The translations under genes were made by a program, and so were the position numbers. From JAWWPG01 sp963820035 (GTDB lineage Bacteria > Actinomycetota > Actinomycetes > Propionibacteriales > Nocardioidaceae), in assembly GCA_963820035.1 (NCBI GenBank), contig CAWFYK010000009.1, positions 248,001 to 312,000 on the forward strand: 64,000 nt of DNA, given 5' to 3'. How positions within the stretch are numbered: the stretch's first letter is position 1; each line of letters opens with the position of its first letter. Shown in pieces: positions 16,191 through 27,135 of the stretch. The notes beneath the pieces were generated by a model, which made no database searches, had not been told where the DNA came from, and saw only the letters and a list, made by a program, of their open reading frames with translations.

Positions 16191-17672
16191 TCAGGTTCGC
16201 GCCGCCTCCACCGGGGGTCCCTCGACGGCGCAGTAGCGACGACACTCCGTCGGCTCGGTGCCGTTGACCTTCGGGTGGTTGCGGATGGTGAGCACCGAGA
16301 TCAGGCCGCCCACGAACAGGAGTGCCGCACACAGGACCATCGCGATGCGGAAGCCGTCCTCGAACGACTGCGGGTGCTGGTAGTCGTCGCCGGAGATGCC
16401 CGCGAGTACCGGCAAGGTGGCGACCGCGAGCAGCCCCGCCGCGCGGGCAACGGCGTTGTTGACACCGGATGCGATGCCGGCGTAGCGATTCTCGGCGGCG
16501 GCCAGCACCGTTGTCGTGAGTGGCGCCACCAAGAGCGAGAGCCCCAGCCCGAAGACGATGACGGCGGGCAGCACGTCGGTGAGGTACGACGCGCCCGGGC
16601 CGGCCCGGAGCAGGAGCAGCACCCCGACGCCGGCCACGACGGGGCCCAGGCTCATCGGCAGCCGCGGTCCGATGCGGACCGACAGGTCACCGGCCCGTGG
16701 CGACAGCACCAGCATGATCAGCGTGATGGGGAGCAGGGCACTGCCGGCGAGCACCGGGGAGAAACCCGCCACGACCTGCAGGTTGACGACGAGCAGGAAG
16801 AACACCCCGCTCAAGGCGGCATAGACCGCGAAGGTCACGATGTTGGTGGCGGTGAACTGACGGTTCGCGAAGATGTGCGGCGGCAGCATCGGATGTCTGC
16901 TCCGCCCCTCGGCCACGACGAACCCGATCATCCCGGCCACCCCGACCAGTCCCGCCCCGATGACCGCGACCGACCAGCCGTCTCCGGCGGCGATGAGCGC
17001 GTAGGTGACCCCGCCGAGGCCCACGACCCCGAGCCCGGCACCGAGGAAGTCGATGCCGGGGGCGGCGTTCGCGTCGAGCGTCTCGGGCACGTGGCGGTGG
17101 GCGACCAACACGACGACCGCGGCGAGCGGGAGGTTGATCAGGAAGATCCAGCGCCAGCCCGGCCCGGCGACCAGATAGCCGCCGAGGAAGGGTCCGATAG
17201 CCGTCGCGATGCCGCCGAGCCCGGACCAGGCGCCGATCGCCTTCCCCCGGTCCGCCTCGACGAACGACGCCGAGATGATGGCCAGGCTTCCCGGCGTCAG
17301 CAGCGCACCCCCGACACCTTGCAGGGCCCGGGCGGCCACCAACGTCTCGATGGTGGGGGCCAGCGCGCACAGGGCCGACGCTCCGGCGAACCAGATGACG
17401 CCGATCGAGAAGACGCGACGACGACCGTACCTGTCTCCGAGCGAGCCGCCCAACAGGATCAGCGACGCCAGGGTCAGCGTGTAGCCCGTGACGGTCCACT
17501 GCAGGCCCTCGAAGGTTGCGCCCAGGTCGTCACCGATCGACGGCAGCGCGATGTTGACCACCGTCGCGTCGATCCCGGCGAGACCGGAGCCCAGCACGGT
17601 GGCGAGCAGGACCCACCGGCCGGAGCCCTCGGAAAGACTCAAGCGTCCACCCGCCGCCGGCTCGACCACCAT
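16191..17672 (-). CDS. MFS drug/solute exporter, 14-TM DHA2 (EmrB/QacA) type
   Basis: About 493 residues with 14 predicted membrane helices. DHA2 motifs are visible: LAGIDATVVNIALPSIG in helix 1 (motif D1), LGGSLGDRYGRRRVF (motif A), LVAARALQGVGGALLTPGSLAII, and IGAWSGLGGIATAIGPFLGGYL (motif C, typical of exporters). It should be a proton-driven efflux pump, substrate unknown. I chose the ATG encoding MVVEPAAGG. Its upstream region ends at the 22-bp repeat array at 17778. It converges with fba. Confidence 0.9.
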   Translation of the reverse strand: MVVEPAAGGRLSLSEGSGRWVLLATVLGSGLAGIDATVVNIALPSIGDDLGATFEGLQWTVTGYTLTLASLILLGGSLGDRYGRRRVFSIGVIWFAGASALCALAPTIETLVAARALQGVGGALLTPGSLAIISASFVEADRGKAIGAWSGLGGIATAIGPFLGGYLVAGPGWRWIFLINLPLAAVVVLVAHRHVPETLDANAAPGIDFLGAGLGVVGLGGVTYALIAAGDGWSVAVIGAGLVGVAGMIGFVVAEGRSRHPMLPPHIFANRQFTATNIVTFAVYAALSGVFFLLVVNLQVVAGFSPVLAGSALLPITLIMLVLSPRAGDLSVRIGPRLPMSLGPVVAGVGVLLLLRAGPGASYLTDVLPAVIVFGLGLSLLVAPLTTTVLAAAENRYAGIASGVNNAVARAAGLLAVATLPVLAGISGDDYQHPQSFEDGFRIAMVLCAALLFVGGLISVLTIRNHPKVNGTEPTECRRYCAVEGPPVEAART

Positions 17673-17777
17673 CAGCGATGCAGCTCCTGCATCCTCGTCT
17701 CCACCCTGTGACTCAGCAGACCCTGCGACTCCTGCCGAGAGCCTCAGCGTAGGCGACAGGTGCCCCACGCACCCCCC

Positions 17778-17865
17778 GCCGAACCGTCATGTTCTTACCG
17801 CCGAACCGTCATGTTCTTACCGCCGAACCGTCATGTTCTTACCGCCGAACCGTCATGTTCTTCCC
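17778..17865. repeat. Array of four 22-bp repeats
   Basis: Four head-to-tail 22-bp units without spacers, at 17778, 17800, 17822 and 17844. They carry the core CCGAACCGTCATGTTCTT, and the last unit differs from the others by A to C near its end. It lies 115 bp past the clpB stop and about 105 bp upstream of the MFS start. It is the same family and sense as the left half of the 3.8-kb array. Confidence 0.95.
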
Positions 17866-17980
17866 GCCGTACGACGAGCATGCCCGCCGGGCTGCGGGTG
17901 CAAAGGGTGGTTTGCCCGGCAAGCCAGCCAAACTTCCCCCGGCGAGCGCGGCGAGCCGGATGGGGCGGATCGGAGACGAC

Positions 17981-20569
17981 TTAGGCAGGCGTGACCTGCA
18001 GGCCGTCGTGCTCGGGGTCGACGTCCACGCGCACCGTCTCGCCGTCCTTGACCTCGCCGGACAGCAACGCCTTGGCGAGGGCGTCGCCGATGGCGCTCTG
18101 CACCAGTCGCCGGAGCGGCCGAGCGCCGTACGCCGGGTCGAAGCCGGTGAGGGCGAGCCACTCGCGTGCCGCATCGGAGACCTCCAAGGCGACCCGCCGC
18201 GACGAGAGCCGCCGAGCCAGTGCCGCCACTTGCAGATCCACGATCTCGGTCAGCTCGTCGGTGCCGAGCGGGTCGAAGAGCACGACCTCGTCGAGCCGGT
18301 TGAGGAACTCCGGCTTGAAGGCTGCCCGCACCGCCGCCATCACTCCTTCGCGCTTCGCGTCCGCGTCGAGGGCGGGGTCGACCAGGAAGGCGGAGCCGAG
18401 GTTGCTCGTCAAGATGATGATCGCGTTGCGGAAGTCCACCGTGCGGCCCTGGCCGTCCGTGAGCCGACCGTCGTCGAGGACCTGCAGCAGGATGTCGAAG
18501 ACCTCCGGGTGGGCCTTCTCCACCTCGTCGAGCAGCACGACGGAGTAAGGCCGGCGGCGCACCGCCTCGGTGAGCTGGCCGCCCTCGTCGTAGCCGACGT
18601 ACCCGGGAGGCGCACCCACCAGCCGGGAGACCGAGTGCTTCTCGGAGTACTCGCTCATGTCGATGCGGGTGATGGCACGCTCATCGTCGAAGAGGAAGTC
18701 CGCCAACGCCTTCGCGAGCTCGGTCTTGCCCACCCCGGTCGGTCCGAGGAACAGGAACGACCCGGTGGGCCGGTCGGGGTCGGAGATGCCGGCCCTGGCC
18801 CGCCGTACGGCGTCCGAGACAGCCGTGACGGCCGCCCGCTGACCGATCAGGCGCCTGCCGATCTCCTCCTCCATGCGCAGCAGCTTGCCGGTCTCGCCCT
18901 CGAGCAGCCGGCCGGTGGGGATGCCGGTCCAGGCCGCGACGACCGCCGCGATCTCGTCGGCGTCGACCTCCTCGCGCACCATCAGATCCTCGGGCTCGGA
19001 CTCCTGAGCCTGCTCGAGCTCCATCTGCAGTCGTGGGATCTCGTTGTACTCGATCTCGCCGGCGCGGCGGAAGCTCTCCTCGCCGCCCAGCCGCTTGAAC
19101 TTGTCGGCCTCCGTGCGCAGGTTGTCGATCTGCTCCTTGATCTCGCCGACTCTGTTGAGGCCGGTCTTCTCGCTCTCCCACCGAGACTCGAGGGCACGGA
19201 GCTGCTCGGACCGGTCGGCCAGCTCGGCCCGGAGCGTCGCGAGGCGGTCTGCGGACGCGGCATCCTGCTCCTGCTCGAGGGCGAACTCCTCCATCTTCAG
19301 CCGGTCGACCTGCCGCCGCAGCTCATCGATCTCGACCGGGCTCGAGTCGATCTCCATGCGGAGCTGAGACGATGCCTCGTCGATGAGATCGATCGCCTTG
19401 TCGGGCAGCTGCCGTCCGGTGATGTAGCGGTCGGACAGGGTGGCGGCCGCGACGAGAGCCGAGTCGGCGATGGAGACCTTGTGGTGCGCCTCGTAGCGCT
19501 CCTTGAGCCCACGCAGGATGGCGACGGTGTCCTCGACACTGGGCTCCCCGACATAGACCTGCTGGAAGCGCCGCTCCAGCGCGGCGTCCTTCTCGATGTG
19601 CTCGCGGTACTCGTCGAGGGTGGTCGCGCCGATCAGCCGCAGCTCGCCTCGCGCCAGCATCGGCTTGAGCATGTTGCCGGCGTCCATCGCCGACTCACCG
19701 GTGGCGCCGGCGCCCACGACGGTGTGCAGCTCGTCGATGAACGTGATGACCTGACCACCCGAGCTCTTGATCTCGTCGAGCACCGCCTTGAGGCGCTCCT
19801 CGAACTCACCGCGGTACTTCGCCCCGGCCACCATCGCGGCAAGGTCGAGCGCCAGCAGGCGCCGGCCGCGGAGCGACTCGGGCACGTCGCCGGCAACGAT
19901 CCGCTGGGCGAGCCCCTCGACGACAGCGGTCTTGCCGACGCCGGGCTCGCCGATGAGCACCGGGTTGTTCTTGGTACGACGAGACAGCACCTGGATCACC
20001 CGCCGGATCTCACTGTCCCGGCCGATCACCGGGTCGAGACCACCGTCGCGGGCGGCGGCGGTGAGGTCGACGGCGTACTTCTCCAGGGACTGGTAGGTGC
20101 CCTCCGGGTCCTGGCTCGTCACGCGGGACGAGCCGCGGACGGATTCGAACGCCCCTTGCAGGGCGGCGGCCGAGGCGCCGAGCTCGTCGAGCAGGCTCTT
20201 GACCGGGCTGTCGATGGTCGCGAGCGCCACGAGCAGGTGCTCTGTCGAGATGTAGTCGTCACCGAGCGCCTCGGCGCTCTGCTCAGCAGACTGCAGAGCG
20301 AGGATGGTGCCCCGCGAGTACGACGGCGACGAGACGGTCGATCCCGACGCCGCGGGCAGCCGGCGCAGCAGCTCAGCGTTGCGCGAGGCCACCAGATCCG
20401 GCTCGACACCGGCGGCCTTGAGCAGGGCACCGGCGATACCGTCGGGCTGGCCCAGCAGGGCCGCAAGAAGGTGCGCCGGCTCGACGGCCGGGTTCCCGGC
20501 TGAGGTAGCGAGCTGGATGGCAGCGCCGATCGCCTCCTGGCTGCGGCGGGTGAACCGGTTGGCGTCCAT
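17981..20569 (-). CDS. clpB: ATP-dependent disaggregase ClpB
   Basis: ClpB is a hexameric AAA+ chaperone that resolubilises aggregates with DnaK, DnaJ and GrpE, all encoded 2-6 kb away. The 862-residue protein starts MDANRFTRRSQEAIG, matching the Clp N-domain. It then shows Walker A GEPGVGKT with Walker B FIDELHT in the first module, a long coiled-coil middle domain (Glu/Arg-rich, about 410-530), and GPTGVGKTE with LLDEVEKAHP in the second. A longer in-frame extension upstream crosses the operator and was rejected. The start lies ~100 bp from a HAIR operator, so control by HspR is expected. Confidence 0.98.
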   Translation of the reverse strand: MDANRFTRRSQEAIGAAIQLATSAGNPAVEPAHLLAALLGQPDGIAGALLKAAGVEPDLVASRNAELLRRLPAASGSTVSSPSYSRGTILALQSAEQSAEALGDDYISTEHLLVALATIDSPVKSLLDELGASAAALQGAFESVRGSSRVTSQDPEGTYQSLEKYAVDLTAAARDGGLDPVIGRDSEIRRVIQVLSRRTKNNPVLIGEPGVGKTAVVEGLAQRIVAGDVPESLRGRRLLALDLAAMVAGAKYRGEFEERLKAVLDEIKSSGGQVITFIDELHTVVGAGATGESAMDAGNMLKPMLARGELRLIGATTLDEYREHIEKDAALERRFQQVYVGEPSVEDTVAILRGLKERYEAHHKVSIADSALVAAATLSDRYITGRQLPDKAIDLIDEASSQLRMEIDSSPVEIDELRRQVDRLKMEEFALEQEQDAASADRLATLRAELADRSEQLRALESRWESEKTGLNRVGEIKEQIDNLRTEADKFKRLGGEESFRRAGEIEYNEIPRLQMELEQAQESEPEDLMVREEVDADEIAAVVAAWTGIPTGRLLEGETGKLLRMEEEIGRRLIGQRAAVTAVSDAVRRARAGISDPDRPTGSFLFLGPTGVGKTELAKALADFLFDDERAITRIDMSEYSEKHSVSRLVGAPPGYVGYDEGGQLTEAVRRRPYSVVLLDEVEKAHPEVFDILLQVLDDGRLTDGQGRTVDFRNAIIILTSNLGSAFLVDPALDADAKREGVMAAVRAAFKPEFLNRLDEVVLFDPLGTDELTEIVDLQVAALARRLSSRRVALEVSDAAREWLALTGFDPAYGARPLRRLVQSAIGDALAKALLSGEVKDGETVRVDVDPEHDGLQVTPA

Positions 20570-20671
20570 GGGCCAAGCGTCTCCTGAATCTCTCGGGTTG
20601 TCACCGGGCTGGCGCCTCGGCACGGGTCGGGGACCCGCCAACCGGGCCCTCATCCGAACAACCTGCCGAAA

Positions 20672-20692
20672 GTTGAGTGTATTCCGCTCAAC
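20672..20692. promoter_or_regulatory. HAIR-type HspR operator upstream of clpB
   Basis: The inverted repeat GTTGAGT-7 nt-GCTCAAC matches the established HAIR consensus CTTGAGT-N7-ACTCAAG except for small changes in the arms. It lies about 103 bp before the clpB ATG. hspR itself is encoded in this window, so repression of clpB by HspR is the natural inference. The small membrane-protein gene on the other strand starts 143 bp away and might also be affected. Confidence 0.85.
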
Positions 20693-20834
20693 TCTCGCGA
20701 GCCGCCCGAATTCGTCCGACCCAGCGCGCGGAGCTTCCCGCCTGAGTACGCCGGACGAGTCGGCGAGCCGGACCAATCCCACGGGCCGGACGACCCGGAG
20801 GCCCCGACCAGCGGGCACGCGCCACAATGGAGCC

Positions 20835-21443
20835 GTGCGGTCCCGGCTGATCCAGCTCGTCGTGGCGTGCGTGGTCCTAGGGGTGGGGGTCGGGCTGCTG
20901 CTGCTTGCGGCCCTCGGCTCCGACGGCTACTCGACCCTGGTCAACGGTGCGTCCATCTCCCTGGGTGTGCCTTTCTTGGTCGTCAACTGCGCGCTGGGCG
21001 TCATCCTGGTCGCGATGGCGTGGTCGCGGGGACTGACGCCAGGAGCCGGCACCATCATCCAGCCGGTGGTGGTCGGCGCGACCGTCTCCGCAGTGCTGAC
21101 CGCGTTCGACTCCCCGTCGGACCTGGGGATCCGTGTCGTCCTGCTTCTCGTGGCGTTCCCGGTGCTGGCGCTCGGCATCGCCGGATATCTGGGAAGCGGG
21201 ACCGGCGCCGGTCCGACGGAGGCGGCGGCTCTCGCGTTCGACCCGCCGGTTCCGTTCCGCTGGAGCTATACGGGCGTCCAGTGCGGCGGCGCGCTCTTCG
21301 GGTGGCTTCTCGGCGCCGCAATCGGGCCGGGCACGTTGTTCGTCATCATCCTGCTCGGGCCCTTCGTCGACCTGTTGTCACGACGCGTCCACCTGCTCCG
21401 CATCGTCGCCCTCCGGCACGGCAAGCTCGAGGAAGCAGGCTGA
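20835..21443 (+). CDS. YczE/YitT-like integral membrane protein
   Basis: A 202-residue protein from a GTG start (VRSRLIQLVVACVVLGVGVGL) with about five to six hydrophobic helices. The pattern of a G-x-G-x-G-rich first helix, a loop containing DGYSTLVNGAS, then helices ending in GPFVDLLSRR resembles the YczE/YyaS/YitT membrane family, whose role is unknown apart from effects on secretion or lantibiotic production in Bacillus. The assignment rests on general similarity. It is divergent from clpB, with the HAIR operator between them. Confidence 0.6.
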   Translation: MRSRLIQLVVACVVLGVGVGLLLLAALGSDGYSTLVNGASISLGVPFLVVNCALGVILVAMAWSRGLTPGAGTIIQPVVVGATVSAVLTAFDSPSDLGIRVVLLLVAFPVLALGIAGYLGSGTGAGPTEAAALAFDPPVPFRWSYTGVQCGGALFGWLLGAAIGPGTLFVIILLGPFVDLLSRRVHLLRIVALRHGKLEEAG

Positions 21444-21535
21444 CCAGGCCGTCGTACCCACGTGACGACGCCGATCCCTGCGCCGCAGGGTGACCTCACG
21501 GTGGTGTGAACGCGGGAACCAACAGGAAGGCCCGG

Positions 21536-22534
21536 ATGGAGCGACGCGACTACCGCGGCATGGCCGACCTGCGCGCCATGCAACGAGCGGTTCAGCGCAC
21601 CTGGACGCCCGCGAGCCAGTGGCATGTCGGGGATCTGGCCTGGGGCCGCTTGTCGACCCCTGGTCTCGAGCCACGGTGGCGCACCGCCCTTTGGCACCAA
21701 CGCGGTGAGGTGGTGGCCTGGGCCTGGGTCGAGATCCCCGACAGCTTGGTGATGTACGTCGACCCGAGTCACCCGGGACTGGCTGCCGAGGTGCTCGCCT
21801 GGTTCGACGACGTTGCCCACGACTCGCCCGGTTCGGTGACCGCAGTGGAGGACGATGATGCGGTGGTGGCGGCGCTGGAAGGGGCCGGCTACCGCCCACT
21901 GCCCGACGCGCCGTTCTTCGACCATTGCGTCATCGACCTCGATGACACGCTGGCGACCCCGACGGTGCCCGCCGGCTACGTCGTGCGTGCGCTCCGACCG
22001 GACGAGGCGGCAGCCCGCGCCGCAGTGCATCGAGCCGCCTGGCGACCAAGCCGCATCGGCAGCCTGCTCGTGCCGCCCGTCGATCTCGGCACCGCCGAGT
22101 CCCAGCTGACCACGAGCGGCTATCAGGCGGTCATGGACGGCTGGCCGTATCGCCTTGACCTCGACCAGGTTGTGGAGGCGCCGGACGGGACACTGGTGGC
22201 TTTCGCGCTGGGTTGGCTCGATGCCGACAACCGGGCGGGAGAACTGGAGCCGGTGGGCACGGATCCTCGTCATGCTCGGCGAGGGTTGGGCGCCGTCGTC
22301 AGCCTGGCCTGCCTCGGGGCGCTTCGCCGAGCAGGAGCATCGCGTGCCGTGGTCTATCCCCGGGGGGACAGCGCCTACCCGGTCGCGCGACGGCTCTACC
22401 TCCAGCTGGGGTTTCGCCCGGTCGCGCGTACGGTCACCTACCGGCAAGGCTCGCGTCCGAGGATCGAGCGGCCCAGCGGGTCACGCGCGGACGTCGTACC
22501 GGAACAACCTGACGGCTCGACCGGAACAACCTGA
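21536..22534 (+). CDS. Tandem GNAT-fold acetyltransferase
   Basis: About 332 residues. The ATG at 21536 follows AGGAAGG by 5 nt, so I prefer it to the in-frame GTG at 21506. Two GNAT-like halves are seen: residues ~1-140 (degenerate) and ~150-310. The second contains GTDPRHARRGLGAVVSLACL, the acetyl-CoA pyrophosphate-binding R/Q-x-x-G-x-G/A motif, and RRLYLQLGFRPVA. It probably acylates a small molecule or peptide N-terminus. Its last ~12 codons are encoded by the first 22-bp units of a repeat array, so the C-terminus is repeat-derived. Confidence 0.78.
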   Translation: MERRDYRGMADLRAMQRAVQRTWTPASQWHVGDLAWGRLSTPGLEPRWRTALWHQRGEVVAWAWVEIPDSLVMYVDPSHPGLAAEVLAWFDDVAHDSPGSVTAVEDDDAVVAALEGAGYRPLPDAPFFDHCVIDLDDTLATPTVPAGYVVRALRPDEAAARAAVHRAAWRPSRIGSLLVPPVDLGTAESQLTTSGYQAVMDGWPYRLDLDQVVEAPDGTLVAFALGWLDADNRAGELEPVGTDPRHARRGLGAVVSLACLGALRRAGASRAVVYPRGDSAYPVARRLYLQLGFRPVARTVTYRQGSRPRIERPSGSRADVVPEQPDGSTGTT

Positions 22535-22605
22535 CGGCTCGACCGGAACAACCTGACGGCTCGACCGCAACAACCTGACGGCTCGACCGGAAGGAACCTC
22601 AGGCC
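22501..22605. repeat. Array of four 22-bp repeats plus a partial fifth, between convergent stops
   Basis: Units start at 22501, 22523, 22545 and 22567, with core ACCTGACGGCTCGACC and no spacers. A degenerate fifth piece (GGAAGGAACCT, from 22589) runs into the hspR stop codon at 22599-22601. The stop of the acetyltransferase on the other strand lies inside unit 2. The sense is opposite to the 17.8-kb array. No rho-independent hairpin was seen here, so the array is the only element between two convergent genes. Confidence 0.95.
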
Positions 22606-23024
22606 GACGGGCCGAACGCCGCTCGGGTCGCGTCGTAGCGAATCACGGCCGTTGCCGACCGCACGACCGGCAGGTTCGGAGTGAGGGCGTCGACGAGGGC
22701 ACTGTGGGTCGCCGCCAGCTCGGCTTGCAGCTCCCCCACTCGGGTCAGCAACGCGGCCACCTGCTGCTCGAGCTCGAGGATCCGGCGGACGCCCTCGATC
22801 CCGATCCCGGACGAGGTCAGCTCCGCAACGGCCCGGAGCAGCTCGATGTCGCGCATCGAGTAGCGCCGGCCGCCCCCGACCGCGCGCCCTGGTCGCACCA
22901 GCCCGATCCGGTCGTAGCCACGCAGGGTCTGGGGATGCATCCCGGTGAGCTCGGCCGCGACGCTGATCACGAACACCGGCTCGTCGCCGTCCTGGGGGTC
23001 GAAGCGCAGGTTTCGGTCAGCCAT
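22599..23024 (-). CDS. hspR: Heat-shock repressor HspR (MerR family)
   Basis: HspR binds HAIR sites and represses dnaK and clpB, with DnaK acting as co-repressor. The 141-residue protein has the MerR HTH: VISVAAELTGMHPQTLRGYDRIGLVRPGR, then GGGRRYSMRDIELLR and a coiled coil (LELEQQVAALLTRVGELQAEL). The ATG overlaps the end of dnaJ by 8 bp, so it is the last gene of dnaK-grpE-dnaJ-hspR, giving autoregulation. HAIR sites are found upstream of both dnaK and clpB in this window. Confidence 0.96.
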   Translation of the reverse strand: MADRNLRFDPQDGDEPVFVISVAAELTGMHPQTLRGYDRIGLVRPGRAVGGGRRYSMRDIELLRAVAELTSSGIGIEGVRRILELEQQVAALLTRVGELQAELAATHSALVDALTPNLPVVRSATAVIRYDATRAAFGPSA

Positions 23025-24168
23025 GAGCCGCCGCCTCACCGAGCAGCCGCTGCCGTGGGTTGTAGTCACCCGCCGCCGCGCGGTACGCCTCGAGTGCGGC
23101 CCGGGACGCGTCGTCGAGAGCCGGCGGGGTCTCCACCTCGACGGTCACCAACAGGTCACCCTTGCTGCCCGCGCGCCCGGGAGCGCCACGACCCTTGACC
23201 CGGAACGTGCGCCCGTTGGGGGTGCCGGCCGGGATCTTCAGGGTGACTGGCCGCCGGTCCAACGTCGGCACCGAGATCGACGCTCCCAACGCTGCCTCGT
23301 CCACACGCACCGGGACGGTCAGCGTGAGGTTGTCGCCCTTACGGCCGAACAGCCGGTGTGGCGTTACGTGCACGTTGATGTAGAGATCACCGTTAGGGCC
23401 GCCATGCTCGCCCGGGCCGCCCTTGCCGCGCAGCCGGATCTTCTGGCCGTCCTTTACACCGGCGGGGATCCGGGCCGAGATGACCCGGTTGGAGACACCT
23501 CGTCCGGAGCCATGGCAGACCGGGCAGGGGTCGTCGACGACCAGACCGCGGCCGAGACACTCACGGCACGGTTCCGTCATCGAGAAGACCCCGCCGTCGC
23601 TGGACGTCTGCATCCCGGAGCCGTCGCAGTTGGGACAGACCCGCGGCACGGTGCCCGCCCTCGCCCCGGTTCCGGAACACGCCGCGCACGCCTCGTCGCT
23701 GCTCAGCCGCAGCGACACCGTCAGACCCTCGATCGCCTGGTCGAACGTCAGTGTCGACTCCGTCTCGACGTCCTGGCCGCGACGCGGCGCGACGCGGGTC
23801 CGACCCCCGCCGCCGAACAACCCGCCGAACAGGTCGTTGAGGCTGCCCGAGCCGCCCCCGCGCGACCCCCCGAACATGTCGCTGAAGTCGTGGTTGCCGC
23901 CTCCGGTGCCGGGTCGACGGAAGCCGCCCGCGCCGAACAGCGCCCGCTGTTCGTCGTACTCCTTGCGGTGTGTCGGGTCGGACAGCACGGAGTAGGCCTC
24001 GGAGATCTGCTTGAAGCGCTCCTCGGCCGCCGCGTCGCCCGGCTTGGAGTCGGGGTGGTTGGCGCGGGCGAGCTTGCGGTAGGCCTTCTTGATCTCGTCA
24101 GCCGTCGCGTCCTTGGAGACGCCGAGGACCTGGTAGAAGTCCTTCTCGACCCAGTCGCTGGGACTCAT
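23017..24168 (-). CDS. dnaJ: Chaperone DnaJ
   Basis: DnaJ delivers substrates to DnaK and stimulates its ATPase. The 383-residue type I protein has the J-domain with HPD (KLARANHPDSKPG), a Gly/Phe-rich linker (about 80-125), four zinc repeats (CAACSGTG, CPNCDGSG, CRECLGRG, CPVCHGSG), and the C-terminal substrate domain. It lies 36 nt after grpE, and its stop overlaps the hspR start by 8 bp. A second dnaJ paralogue may exist elsewhere; this one is the operon copy. Confidence 0.98.
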   Translation of the reverse strand: MSPSDWVEKDFYQVLGVSKDATADEIKKAYRKLARANHPDSKPGDAAAEERFKQISEAYSVLSDPTHRKEYDEQRALFGAGGFRRPGTGGGNHDFSDMFGGSRGGGSGSLNDLFGGLFGGGGRTRVAPRRGQDVETESTLTFDQAIEGLTVSLRLSSDEACAACSGTGARAGTVPRVCPNCDGSGMQTSSDGGVFSMTEPCRECLGRGLVVDDPCPVCHGSGRGVSNRVISARIPAGVKDGQKIRLRGKGGPGEHGGPNGDLYINVHVTPHRLFGRKGDNLTLTVPVRVDEAALGASISVPTLDRRPVTLKIPAGTPNGRTFRVKGRGAPGRAGSKGDLLVTVEVETPPALDDASRAALEAYRAAAGDYNPRQRLLGEAAAHG

Positions 24169-24204
24169 CGCCCTACACCTCCTCGTCCACCTCGTCGATC
24201 CCGG

Positions 24205-24917
24205 TCAGGCACCTGCGCCCGACGGGTCCTCACCGTTGGTCGTCACGTCATTGTCGTCGTACGACGGCCCGCTCGTCGGGTCCTCGCCCGAAGCGCCGTT
24301 CGGATCTGCCAGATCGGCGTCGTCGGATCCCGTGACCGGAACCGTCGGACTGGACGGTTCCGCAACCGCCACGCGCGCCGGCCTGACGATCCGGTCGTCG
24401 ATCTGGTAGCCGACCTGGAGGATCGCCTGGCAGACGGGTCCGTCCACGTCATCGGAGTAGCTGTGCATGAGCGCCTCATGGATGCGCGGGTCGAACGCGT
24501 CGCCTACCTCACCGAACGGCTTCAGACCAAGACTGGCGGTGGTGCGCTCGAACGAGTCCGCGACGGCCTTGAAGCCTCCGCTCAGCTCCTCGTGTTCCCG
24601 CGCCCTGGCGATGTCGTCCAGGACGGGTAGCAAGGCGGCCAGTGTCGAGGCGACCGCGCTCTTGCGGGCATTCTCACGCTCGCGATCCACGCGCCGCTTG
24701 TAGTTGAGGTATTCGGCCTGCAGTCGCTGCAGGTCGGCGGTGCGCTCGGCGAGCTCCACCTCGGCTGACGACTGCACGGCTCCGCCGCCCCCAGGAGACG
24801 GTGGGGAGGCGGAAGCGGCAGCCTCCTGCCGCTCCCGCATCTCGCCTGTCTCCGGATCGACGCGGCGCTTGTCGCGGATCACCGGGCCCTCCCTCGGGTA
24901 CTCCTCGGGGTCGAACG

Positions 24918-24921
<4 letters not shown>
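24205..24921 (-). CDS. grpE: Nucleotide exchange factor GrpE
   Basis: GrpE releases ADP from DnaK. The 238-residue protein begins with GTG overlapping the dnaK stop by 4 bp (GTGA). It has an acidic/Ala-rich head, a long coiled coil (AEVELAERTADLQRLQAEYLNYKRRVDRE), and the conserved beta-domain stretch FGEVGDAFDPRIHEALMH and ILQVGYQIDDRIVRPARV. The C-terminal ~45 residues are an acidic, disordered Asp/Ser/Gly extension longer than usual for the family. Confidence 0.97.
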
Positions 24922-26810
<1,889 letters not shown>

Positions 26811-26833
26811 GTTCGATGTACCTTTCTCACAAG

Positions 26834-26914
26834 TTGAGTCCTACAGGCTCATGTTTACCGCAGCGATCAAACGCCCGGTCCACCTGGGCCCAGGGTTGAG
26901 TCGCCGCGACTCAA
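26834..26914. promoter_or_regulatory. Two HAIR operators upstream of dnaK
   Basis: The distal site TTGAGT-cgccgcg-ACTCAA (26896-26914) is a perfect inverted repeat with the 7-nt spacing of the HspR HAIR consensus. The proximal site TTGAGT-cctacag-GCTCAT (26834-26852) is degenerate in its right arm, 62 bp away and 24 bp before the dnaK ATG. Two sites suggest cooperative repression by HspR. The stretch 26915-27135 beyond shows nothing else I can assign. Confidence 0.9.
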
Positions 26915-27135
26915 GTCCTTCAGTCGGTATAAGGCATGACCAGGCCGGGATGTTCCCCGTGCGGGGGTCGAAATTTTTGCTCAGTGTCGCACCCGAGCGC
27001 GCCTGGCGGCGAGCCGGAACGCACGGTCGCCGACGGCCGTGACTCCGGTCACAGCAGCCCGACTGACGACGAACGACCCAGCGCTCTCCGTCCTGGGGCA
27101 AACGCTGGGTCGAGCGGTGCGGTCGGGATCAGGAG

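Noticed and set aside
26955..26977. CCCC-GTGC-GGGG hairpin followed by a T-run, like a plus-strand terminator
   Set aside because: No plus-strand gene ends here; the stem is short, and the sequence lies upstream of the dnaK promoter region.
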